From assembly GCA_002327725.1 (NCBI GenBank), contig DCXP01000003.1, positions 1-50,315 of the forward strand: 50,315 nucleotides of DNA, read 5' to 3'. Source of the stretch: Proteobacteria bacterium UBA2133. Its GTDB lineage: Bacteria; Pseudomonadota; Gammaproteobacteria; Arenicellales; UBA868. Shown piece after piece: positions 25,800 through 33,536 of the stretch. Both the position numbers and the translations under genes were made by a program. The notes beneath the pieces were generated by a model. That model was given only the letters and a program-made list of their open reading frames with translations, did no database searches and was not told the origin of the DNA. Position 1 is the stretch's first letter. The number at the start of each line of letters is the position of its first letter.

Positions 25800-27080
25800 G
25801 TGGCCAGCGACAAAAACGTGCAGTCGGTGCGGGGCATGAACGACCTGTTGCCGGGTCAGGTGGAGTATTGGCAGCGGGTCGAGGCCGCCTTGCGTGAAGT
25901 CTCACAGCGTTATGGCTACCGGGAGATCCGCACGCCGGTCGTCGAACGGACGGAACTCTTTCACCGGTCGATCGGCGAACAGACCGATATTGTCGAAAAG
26001 GAGATGTATACCTTTACCGACAATAACGGCGACAGTCTCACGCTGAGGCCGGAAGCGACCGCCAGTTGTGTCCGGGCGGGCAATGAGCATGGTCTGCTCT
26101 ACAATCAGACTCAGCGGCTCTGGTATGTCGGCCCGATGTTCCGGCATGAGCGGCCGCAGAAGGGGCGGTATCGACAGTTTCACCAGTTCGGCATAGAAGC
26201 GTTGGGCTGGGCAGGGCCGGACATTGAGGCTGAAATCATTGCGGTGGGGGAGCGCCTCTGGCGCAGCCTCGGGATCGAAGGGCTCAACCTCGAGATCAAC
26301 ACGCTCGGATCGGCCACGGCCCGCGCGCGATATCGGGACGCATTACGGGCCTATCTCTCGGACCATGTCGATGCGCTGGATGCTGACAGCCAAAGGCGCC
26401 TTGAGCGTAATCCGCTGAGGATTCTTGACAGCAAGGATCCCGGAACGCAGGCCCTGCTCAATGATGCGCCAAGCCTTTCGGAATTTCTGGAAGACGCAGA
26501 GCACGCGGGATTCGAGCGCCTGCAGCAGCTACTCGCTGCGGTGAATATCGGTTTTTCGGTCAATACCCACCTGGTGCGGGGTCTCGATTACTACACGGGT
26601 TTTGTCTTTGAATGGACCACGGATCAACTGGGCGCGCAGGGCGCAATTTGTGCCGGCGGGCGGTATGACGGCCTGGTGGAGCAGCTTGGGGGACATTCGG
26701 TTCCCGCGGCGGGTTTCGCCTGTGGGCTCGAACGGCTGATTGAACTCGTGACTCTGCAGCAGGGGAAGACTCTTATACAATCGCCCCGCGTGTTTCTGGC
26801 GGCGCTTGGCGAGACCGCCGAACTTGAAGCGGCGCAGCGCGCTGAACGACTCCGGGATGCAGGTGTTGATGTGCAGATGAACTGTGGCCAGGGGAACCTC
26901 AAAAGGCAGCTGCGGCGGGCCGACAACTGTGGCGCTGATCTGGCCGTGATTATTGACGAAGAAACCGCGAACACATCCGCCGTCAAAGTGAAGCCCTTGC
27001 GTGGCCAGGGAGAGCAGACCTCGGTATCCGGGGAGCAGCTTTTCGAAGCAGTCCAGACCTACTTGAAAAAATCTGATTGA
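25800..27080 (+). CDS. hisS: Histidyl-tRNA synthetase
   Basis: 426 residues, class II aminoacyl-tRNA synthetase. Motif 1, motif 2 (FRHERPQKGRYRQFHQFG) and the histidine-specific LVRGLDYYTGFVFEW motif are present, and the C-terminal anticodon-binding domain is complete. The start is GTG at 25800; the opening QSVRGMNDLLPG is universal for HisS. Placed directly after rodZ without ispG, and 12 bases ahead of the yfgM gene. Confidence 0.97.
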   Translation: MASDKNVQSVRGMNDLLPGQVEYWQRVEAALREVSQRYGYREIRTPVVERTELFHRSIGEQTDIVEKEMYTFTDNNGDSLTLRPEATASCVRAGNEHGLLYNQTQRLWYVGPMFRHERPQKGRYRQFHQFGIEALGWAGPDIEAEIIAVGERLWRSLGIEGLNLEINTLGSATARARYRDALRAYLSDHVDALDADSQRRLERNPLRILDSKDPGTQALLNDAPSLSEFLEDAEHAGFERLQQLLAAVNIGFSVNTHLVRGLDYYTGFVFEWTTDQLGAQGAICAGGRYDGLVEQLGGHSVPAAGFACGLERLIELVTLQQGKTLIQSPRVFLAALGETAELEAAQRAERLRDAGVDVQMNCGQGNLKRQLRRADNCGADLAVIIDEETANTSAVKVKPLRGQGEQTSVSGEQLFEAVQTYLKKSD

Positions 27081-27092
27081 ACGAGACCACCC

Positions 27093-27755
27093 ATGAAGCG
27101 AGAACAAACCGATCCACAGCTGCATATTGCTCACGATGACGAGACGGAGAAGCTGCGGCAATGGTGGAAACGCAATGGCACCGGGATCATTGCAGGGGTG
27201 GTAATCGGGATAGGCGGCGTTGGCGGCATTCACGGGTGGCGGATGTACCAGGACAGTCAAGCGGGAAAAGCATCAGTACTGTATGAGCAGATGCTCGGCG
27301 CGGCTGCGGGCGAGAGTGCTGATGCCGCCGCTTCGGCCGCGACAGCACTTGTTGCAGAGCATGGCAACAGCGGGTATGCCGATATCGCGCGGCTCATGCT
27401 CGCTCGACTTGCATTGGAATCCGGGGATACCGAAGGCGCGAAAAACGCGCTGAACGAACTTCTCGAGTCCACCTCGGACCCGGTGATGCGCCAGGTCGCG
27501 CGCGTCAGGCTGGCGGTTATTGCCCTGAAGGATGGAGACTCTGAACAGATCCGGGCACTCGCCCGAGCGGAGGATGGCGAGGGTTTTAGCTCGCATTTTC
27601 AGGAGTTGCTGGGAGATGCTCTGGTTGCAAGCGGTGACTTCGACGGGGCACGGCAGGCCTATCAGGAGGCACTGCGGGGGGTCGCACCGGATTCTCAGGC
27701 GGGACGGTTGATCACTGCGAAACTGAACATGACCCGAAAGGGTGATGATGGATAA
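27093..27755 (+). CDS. yfgM: YfgM-like membrane-anchored TPR protein (ancillary SecYEG/BAM-region protein)
   Basis: 220 residues: a cytoplasmic N-terminal stretch with ETEKLRQWWKRNG, a single transmembrane helix at 29-48, then periplasmic TPR-like helices. In E. coli YfgM associates with SecYEG and the chaperone PpiD. Position between hisS and bamB is the same as in E. coli. Its stop overlaps the bamB start (TAATG). Confidence 0.93.
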   Translation: MKREQTDPQLHIAHDDETEKLRQWWKRNGTGIIAGVVIGIGGVGGIHGWRMYQDSQAGKASVLYEQMLGAAAGESADAAASAATALVAEHGNSGYADIARLMLARLALESGDTEGAKNALNELLESTSDPVMRQVARVRLAVIALKDGDSEQIRALARAEDGEGFSSHFQELLGDALVASGDFDGARQAYQEALRGVAPDSQAGRLITAKLNMTRKGDDG

Positions 27756-28918
27756 TGAAAATACGGCTCGTACTGTTAACGGCGGTTACGCTGTCTCTGC
27801 TGGGCTGCGGCAAAAGTGCGATCCACTTCATGCGCGAGGGCGGCCCGGTTGCCGATGCACCAAAGGTCGAACAGACGGCATCTTTGCACAAGGTATGGCG
27901 CCGCGGACTCGGCGCGGGCTACAGGAACAGTAACTTCCTGTTGACACCGTCTATCCAGGACGGGCGAATCTACGCGGCGGAACCTCGCGGACGCATTTTT
28001 GCGCTGGATGCGCAAACGGGAAAAGTCATCTGGAAACATGACCTGGATCAGCCGTTAGCGGCTGGAATGGGTGCGGGCCAGAATCGGGCGGTCGTCGCAA
28101 CGCGCGAAGGTGAGGTTGTGGCGCTGGATGCTGAGCGCGGTGAGATCCAATGGCGGCAGAAGATGGGAACGGAGATACTGGCCCGGCCGGTTCTGACCGA
28201 CCAGCGGGTGCTACTCCGGTCTGGCGACGGCCAGGTAATTGGAGCGGATCTTAATTCCGGTGACATCGTCTGGCGGGTGCGTCGGTCGGTGCCGGCGCTG
28301 ACCGTCCGCGGTTTGTCTGCGCCGTTGGTGATCGATAACGTGGCACTGATCGGTTTTGCCAGCGGCAGGCTGTCGGGGATCGACATCGGCTCCGGTGCCG
28401 AGTTATGGAGCGCGCGGATCTTCCGCGCGAAGGGGAGCAACGAAGTCAATCGACTGGTTGACATTGATGCTGACCCCTACCGGATGGGTGAGCGGCTTGT
28501 GATCGCAGGATTCCAGGCCAAAATCAGCGCGCTCTCGCTAAAGACCCGCCGGATTGACTGGGAGTCTGACCATTCCACCTTGCGCCCGCTGAGTTCTGTG
28601 GGAGAGATTTTGCTGGTCACGACCGATGACGGTTCGGTCAGGGGTTTTGACGCAGTGTCCGGCGCAGGGGTTTGGAGTCAGAGCGCCCTGCTGGGCAGGG
28701 GCGTGAGCGGGCCCTACGGCCTTGGCGAAACAGGCCTTGCGGTTGTCGGGGACTATAAGGGTATTCTCTACCTGATTGACGCCCAGACCGGTGGGCTGGT
28801 GGGCCGAAAGAAGGGATCCGGGGGTGCGGTGCTGGGTATCTTTGGCGCCGGCGCGGCGGGTCAGTTCATCACACTTTCTGAAAACGGGTCGCTGACGGCC
28901 TGGTCTGTAGCGAACTGA
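27755..28918 (+). CDS. bamB: Outer membrane assembly lipoprotein BamB
   Basis: 387 residues. The lipobox LLGC places the acylated cysteine at 18. The rest is an eight-bladed PQQ-type beta propeller, seen as repeats of the LDAQTGKVIWKHDL kind (about 88-101, 127-140 and others). BamB helps BamA insert beta-barrel proteins. It overlaps yfgM by one base and is followed after 39 bases by der. Confidence 0.96.
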   Translation: MKIRLVLLTAVTLSLLGCGKSAIHFMREGGPVADAPKVEQTASLHKVWRRGLGAGYRNSNFLLTPSIQDGRIYAAEPRGRIFALDAQTGKVIWKHDLDQPLAAGMGAGQNRAVVATREGEVVALDAERGEIQWRQKMGTEILARPVLTDQRVLLRSGDGQVIGADLNSGDIVWRVRRSVPALTVRGLSAPLVIDNVALIGFASGRLSGIDIGSGAELWSARIFRAKGSNEVNRLVDIDADPYRMGERLVIAGFQAKISALSLKTRRIDWESDHSTLRPLSSVGEILLVTTDDGSVRGFDAVSGAGVWSQSALLGRGVSGPYGLGETGLAVVGDYKGILYLIDAQTGGLVGRKKGSGGAVLGIFGAGAAGQFITLSENGSLTAWSVAN

Positions 28919-28957
28919 TCAGCGCTGGCCAGACCCCTAACGGGATTCGCACCCACC

Positions 28958-30301
28958 ATGATTCCTGTCGTTGCGCTTGTGGGCCGACCGAACGTCGGCA
29001 AGTCCACGTTATTCAACCGGCTGACGCGTACCCGCGAGGCCCTGGTGGACGACCAGCCCGGCGTCACTCGCGACCGGCTTTACGGCGAAGTCACCCATCA
29101 TGGTCGGCGATTTCTGCTGGTGGACACCGGCGGCCTCTCGGATGACAGCGATGTTCTCAGTGCCGCAGTGCGTGAGCAGGTGGCGCAGGCGCTATCCGAA
29201 GCGGATGCCGTGGTTTTTCTGCTTGACGCGCGTGAGGGCCTGTCAGGTTCTGACAAAGAGATCGCCCACGACCTTCGTAGAGATGATACGCCGGTTGTCA
29301 CCGCGGTGAACAAGGCCGAGGGTCTTGACCGTGACATTACCGCCAGTGAATTCTTCGAGTTGTCGCTGGGCACGCCGAATGTCATCTCGGCGAAAACGGG
29401 GCAGGGCGTTCCCGATTTTCTGGACCAAGTTACCGATAGGTTGCCCGAGGGAGTGGTTGACGAGGGTCCGTCCGGCGGCAATCGGGTCGCCGTGGTGGGC
29501 CGGCCGAATGTCGGCAAATCGACTCTGGTCAACTGCCTGGCCGGTGAGCCGCGGATGATCGTCGCCGATCTTCCGGGCACTACGCGTGATAGCGTCGCTG
29601 TACCGATAGAGCGAGATGGAGAGGCAATGCTGCTGCTGGATACAGCGGGTGTGCGCAGAAAATCCCGGGTTCGAGCCGCGCTTGAGAAGTTCTCTGTAGT
29701 CAAGACCCTGCAGGCCCTTGCCTCAGCCCAGGCGGCGGTGCTGGTTCTTGACGCCAGGGAGGGTGTCAGCGATCAGGACGCCACCATCGCCGGACTGATT
29801 GTTGAGACCGGCCGATCGATCGTAGTGGCCGTCAACAAATGGGATGGCCTTGAGCGAAGGGACCGCAACACGGTACGGCGCGAGCTTTCCCGTAAGCTGG
29901 ACTTCCTGCCGGAGCATGAGTGTGTGTTTATTTCAGCACTGCATGGCTCGGGTATTGCGGAACTGACGCAAGCGCTTCGCGAGGCGCAGTCAAGTGCCAT
30001 GGTGGAGATGGGTACGAGCGCGCTGAACCGGGCGCTGGGGGAGGCGATTGAGCACCACACGCCTCCGATGTCTCACAACCGAACCATTAAACCGAAGTAT
30101 GCCCATCAGGGAGGACGCAACCCGCCTACGGTGGTGCTGCACGGCAATGCGCTTAACAAACTGCCATCGAGTTATCTTCGATACCTGGGCAAGTCTTTGG
30201 CGCGGACCTTCAAGTTGACGGGAACCCGGATCCGATTCGAACTTCGGAATGCCGAAAACCCCTACGATAAAACCAAAACTGCCCGCCGGGGGCGACGTTA
30301 A
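28958..30301 (+). CDS. der: Ribosome-assembly GTPase Der (EngA)
   Basis: 447 residues with two tandem GTPase domains: both P-loops read GRPNVGKS, at about 9-16 and 181-188, with DTGG/DTAG switch motifs, two NKxD motifs (NKAEG, variant, in the first domain; NKWDG in the second), and a C-terminal KH-like domain. The first-domain NKAE in place of NKxD is a modest departure that also occurs in other Der proteins. Der acts in 50S subunit maturation. Last gene of the suhB-to-der run; it converges on xseA. Confidence 0.96.
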   Translation: MIPVVALVGRPNVGKSTLFNRLTRTREALVDDQPGVTRDRLYGEVTHHGRRFLLVDTGGLSDDSDVLSAAVREQVAQALSEADAVVFLLDAREGLSGSDKEIAHDLRRDDTPVVTAVNKAEGLDRDITASEFFELSLGTPNVISAKTGQGVPDFLDQVTDRLPEGVVDEGPSGGNRVAVVGRPNVGKSTLVNCLAGEPRMIVADLPGTTRDSVAVPIERDGEAMLLLDTAGVRRKSRVRAALEKFSVVKTLQALASAQAAVLVLDAREGVSDQDATIAGLIVETGRSIVVAVNKWDGLERRDRNTVRRELSRKLDFLPEHECVFISALHGSGIAELTQALREAQSSAMVEMGTSALNRALGEAIEHHTPPMSHNRTIKPKYAHQGGRNPPTVVLHGNALNKLPSSYLRYLGKSLARTFKLTGTRIRFELRNAENPYDKTKTARRGRR

Positions 30302-30331
30302 CGCGCGGGCCGTTCGCAGTTTGTGAAAAAT

Positions 30332-31678
30332 TCAAGAGGGCTCTGAATCCCCGGAGTTGTCGACGGACTTCACCTTAGCGCGGGCGCTGCCTCTGGCAAA
30401 GCGCGCGACGATGGTATCGCCGGGTTCGAGAGCCGACGCTGAGCGGACAATGGGTTTTTTGTTCTCCAACTGGACAATGGCAAAGCCCCGATCCAGTGTC
30501 GCCAGCGGGCTCAGCGCTTTCAACTGGCCCTCAAATCCGGCAAGGGCCTGGGTCGTATGTGCAAGCCTTTGGTTCAGCCGTTCTGTCAGGAGTTTCTGAC
30601 TGCTTGCAATCCGGACGGCGAGACCGTTCAAGCGGGCGCGGGGAGAGACCAGTTGCAGCCGCTGGCGGTTCTGGGTGACTCGACCTTGCTGATCTCGATA
30701 ACGAAGTTGCCATCCGAACCTCAAACGCTCGCCCAGGCTTTCGAGGCGGTCGATCTGGTGTGAAAGCCGCTCGCTGGGGTGGCGCAGTCGCGCACTCGCG
30801 CTATCGAGGCGTTGCGCGGACGCCTGTAGCTGGTAGTCAAGCGCGGTCCCGAGGCGCTCGGTTTGCGCAAGCAATTGATCGGCGAGGGCCTTGGCATCAG
30901 GGCTTACCGATTCGGCCGCCGCGGTTGGGGTTGCGCAGCGAAGATCAGCAGCAAAGTCTGCCAGCGTAAAGTCGGTCTCGTGGCCGACTCCGGTTACGAC
31001 CGGGATCTTGCAGCGCCGGATTGCCCTGACGACGGTCTCTTCATTGAATGCCCACAGATCCTCGAGCGAGCCTCCGCCACGCGCAAGCACCGCAACGTCG
31101 CAATGTTTGTTGCTGACCGCCCGCAATGTCTCTACGATCTGCGGCGCCGCAGTGTCGCCCTGGACCGGTACCGGTAAAACCAGAACATCGGCAAGGGGAA
31201 AACGGCGTTCGAGCGTTGTCAGGATATCCTGGAGCGCGGCGCCCTGGCCGGAGGTAATCACCGCAATCCGACCCGGCAGATCGGGCAGCGGCCGGCGCTT
31301 GGCGGGATCGAACAGCCCTTCGGCCGTCAGTCGTTTTTTCAGGAGCTCAAAGCGGCGCCGCAGCTCTCCCTCGCCTGCGGGCTCAAGATAGTCAACGATC
31401 AGCTGGAAATCACCCCGGGCTTCATAGAGGGATACGGTCCCGCTTAACAGGACTTCGGTTCCGTTCCCGAGTTCTCCGCGGTAGGGTGAGCGGCGATTGC
31501 GGAACATGGCGCAGCGGATCTGCGCGCTTTCATCCTTGAGGGAGAAGTAGATATGACCGGAGGCGGGAGTAGCAAGATTTGAGATCTCCCCCGTCAGCCA
31601 GACCGAACCGAAGTGCTCCTCGAGCAGTTCGCGGGCCTGGCGTGTGAATTCGCTAACCTGGTAAACAACCGGCTCCAT
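30332..31678 (-). CDS. xseA: Exodeoxyribonuclease VII large subunit
   Basis: 448 residues from ATG at 31678 (start VYQVSEFTRQARELLEE is typical). An OB-fold tRNA-anti domain (about 15-100) precedes the catalytic domain with GGGSLEDLWAFNEE and GVGHETDFTLADF, and a long coiled-coil C-terminus for binding the small subunits. The frame stays open another 105 codons upstream to 31993, but that extension has no family similarity. The gene is divergent from guaB, with an orphan terminator at 31770-31796 in its leader region. xseB is not in the window. Confidence 0.95.
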   Translation of the reverse strand: MEPVVYQVSEFTRQARELLEEHFGSVWLTGEISNLATPASGHIYFSLKDESAQIRCAMFRNRRSPYRGELGNGTEVLLSGTVSLYEARGDFQLIVDYLEPAGEGELRRRFELLKKRLTAEGLFDPAKRRPLPDLPGRIAVITSGQGAALQDILTTLERRFPLADVLVLPVPVQGDTAAPQIVETLRAVSNKHCDVAVLARGGGSLEDLWAFNEETVVRAIRRCKIPVVTGVGHETDFTLADFAADLRCATPTAAAESVSPDAKALADQLLAQTERLGTALDYQLQASAQRLDSASARLRHPSERLSHQIDRLESLGERLRFGWQLRYRDQQGRVTQNRQRLQLVSPRARLNGLAVRIASSQKLLTERLNQRLAHTTQALAGFEGQLKALSPLATLDRGFAIVQLENKKPIVRSASALEPGDTIVARFARGSARAKVKSVDNSGDSEPS

Positions 31679-31769
31679 GCGAGTATTGTGCCGGCAATGG
31701 CGCGGGTCGGCCAGACCGGCCAGCAGGGCTGACCACGGGTCGCAGCCGGATGGACACGGCTCAGGCCGG

Positions 31770-31796
31770 AAAAAAACCGGACAGCGTCCGGCTTTT
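31770..31796 (-). terminator. Orphan rho-independent terminator upstream of xseA
   Basis: On the minus strand: stem CCGGAC, triloop GCT, stem GTCCGG, then seven T residues (31776-31770). The stem is perfect and the U-run is strong. It lies 92 bases before the xseA start and points towards xseA. No minus-strand gene precedes it, since guaB is on the plus strand. It could end a short RNA, attenuate xseA transcription, or shield xseA from antisense read-through. On the plus strand it is weaker (C then TTTT). The rest of the 31679-32032 gap has no convincing ORF on either strand. Confidence 0.7.
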
Positions 31797-32004
31797 GCTC
31801 GAGAAGGGGTCGGCCTTATTGGTATACGGGTGCGGCGTTCCTTTGAGCTTGCGCCTGCGCGATGCCCTCGGATGCTGTACCTGCCTACGCTACCGACACG
31901 CTGACCATCATGCCGATTCCGGAACTCATCGATGACCAGGTGGTGAGTTTCTTCTTCGGTTTTCCAGCGGCCAGGATCAAGGGAATTTATCAAAAGAAAT
32001 CAGT

Positions 32005-32032
32005 TACTTAAGTCGAGCCTGGGCACTACAAG
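32005..32032 (+). repeat. Copy 2 of the ~30-base intergenic repeat, next to the guaB promoter
   Basis: TACTTAAGTCGA at 32005-32016, GCCTGG at 32017-32022 and TACAAG at 32027-32032, matching the blocks at 18107-18139 in order and orientation. It ends exactly where the guaB -35 hexamer starts, so it occupies the position of an upstream activator site. ACTTAAGT is an eight-base palindrome. Function unknown. Confidence 0.4.
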
Positions 32033-32061
32033 TTTACCGGTTGCAAGTCAAACCGTATAAT
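32033..32061 (+). promoter_or_regulatory. Sigma-70 promoter of guaB
   Basis: -35 TTTACC at 32033-32038, 17-base spacer, perfect -10 TATAAT at 32056-32061. The likely start point, seven bases past the -10, is A at 32068, which is the first base of the guaB ATG. If so, the mRNA is leaderless; there is indeed no ribosome binding site before that ATG. Confidence 0.6.
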
Positions 32062-32067
32062 CTGTCG

Positions 32068-33534
32068 ATGGAACATCCGGATCTTGCACTGACCTTCGAC
32101 GATGTGCTGCTGGTGCCGGACCGATCCGATGTTCTTCCCCACGAAGTTGATCTTACCAGCGCATTTTCGCGCAATATTCCGCTAAACATCCCGCTGGTTT
32201 CGGCAGCCATGGATACTGTGACTGAGTCACGGACGGCCATCTGCCTGGCCCAGGTCGGCGGTATTGGGGTGGTACACCGAAACATGACCCCGGTCGAGCA
32301 GGCGGCGCAGGTGAGCGCCGTCAAGAAATACGAGAGCGGGGTCATTACGGACCCTGTCTGTGTTTCGACCTCGGCCACGGTTGCCGAGGTGCTTGCCCTC
32401 ATTCGGGAAAAGAACTTCTCCGGGGTGCCGGTGCTCGATGAGAACGGCCGTCTGACGGGTATCGTGACCAGTCGCGACCTTAGATTTGAGGACCGCTTTG
32501 AGCAGCCGGTGACGGCTGTCATGACACCCCGTGAGCGGCTGATTACCGCACCGGAGAAAGCCACCCGGGAGAATATTCGCGCACTGCTCCACGAGCACCG
32601 GATAGAAAAGGTGCTTCTGGTGGATGATGCATTCAACCTGAAGGGGCTGGTAACGGTTAAGGACATCCAGAAACAGACCGAGTCCCCCGATGCCTGCAAG
32701 GATGGTCAGGGGCGCCTTCGGGTGGCGGCCGCGGTTGGGACCGGGGGCGACTCTGCTGAGCGCTGTGAACGTCTGGTGGAGGCGGGCGTCGATGCGCTCG
32801 TTGTGGATACCGCGCATGGTCATTCCCAGGGGGTGCTCGAGCGGGTCAGGGACATCAAAAGAACGCTGGGGAACGTTGAGGTCGTCGCAGGAAACATCGC
32901 AACGGCAAAGGCGGCGCTGGCGCTCGCGGATGCCGGCGCGGATGGCGTCAAGGTCGGTATCGGACCCGGCTCGATCTGTACCACCCGCGTCGTGGCAGGG
33001 GTTGGCGTTCCCCAAATTACTGCGGTGTCCGACACCGCTTCAGCGCTCAAGGATCTTTCGATCCCGGTGATTGCCGACGGCGGAATCCGCTTTTCCGGGG
33101 ATATCGCAAAAGCCATCGCCGCAGGAGCAAACGCGATTATGGTGGGCGGGCTGCTGGCGGGAACCGAAGAAGCTCCTGGAGAGATCGAACTTTTTCAGGG
33201 CCGGTCTTACAAGAGTTACCGCGGGATGGGATCGCTCGGCGCGATGCAGGAGGGTTCCAAGGACCGGTATTTCCAGGAGGGCGAAAGCGACCCCGGCAAG
33301 CTGGTACCGGAAGGAATTGAGGGAAGGGTTCCCTTCAAGGGGCCGATGGCACAGATCATCCAGCAGTTGACCGGCGGTCTCAGAGCCAGCATGGGCTACA
33401 CCGGATGTGCCACGATCGACGAGATGCGCAGCCGCTGTCGGTTTGTCCAGATCACGCATTCCGGCTATACCGAGAGCCATGTCCACGACGTTACCGTGGT
33501 GAAAGAAGCGCCGAACTATCAGCGGGGCAGCTGA
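32068..33534 (+). CDS. guaB: IMP dehydrogenase
   Basis: 488 residues from ATG at 32068; an in-frame TTG at 32041 is open but would be upstream of the proposed transcript start. IMPDH makes XMP, the committed step to GMP. The catalytic loop is GPGSICTTRVVAGVG with the active cysteine; two CBS domains (about 90-205) split the barrel, and the flap ends in GYTESHVHD. Length matches the E. coli enzyme. guaA begins two bases after the stop. Confidence 0.97.
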   Translation: MEHPDLALTFDDVLLVPDRSDVLPHEVDLTSAFSRNIPLNIPLVSAAMDTVTESRTAICLAQVGGIGVVHRNMTPVEQAAQVSAVKKYESGVITDPVCVSTSATVAEVLALIREKNFSGVPVLDENGRLTGIVTSRDLRFEDRFEQPVTAVMTPRERLITAPEKATRENIRALLHEHRIEKVLLVDDAFNLKGLVTVKDIQKQTESPDACKDGQGRLRVAAAVGTGGDSAERCERLVEAGVDALVVDTAHGHSQGVLERVRDIKRTLGNVEVVAGNIATAKAALALADAGADGVKVGIGPGSICTTRVVAGVGVPQITAVSDTASALKDLSIPVIADGGIRFSGDIAKAIAAGANAIMVGGLLAGTEEAPGEIELFQGRSYKSYRGMGSLGAMQEGSKDRYFQEGESDPGKLVPEGIEGRVPFKGPMAQIIQQLTGGLRASMGYTGCATIDEMRSRCRFVQITHSGYTESHVHDVTVVKEAPNYQRGS

Positions 33535-33536
33535 AT

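Noticed and set aside
31679..31993. N-terminal 105-residue extension of xseA
   Set aside because: XseA homologues begin at the 31678 ATG; the extension crosses a strong terminator and has no family similarity.
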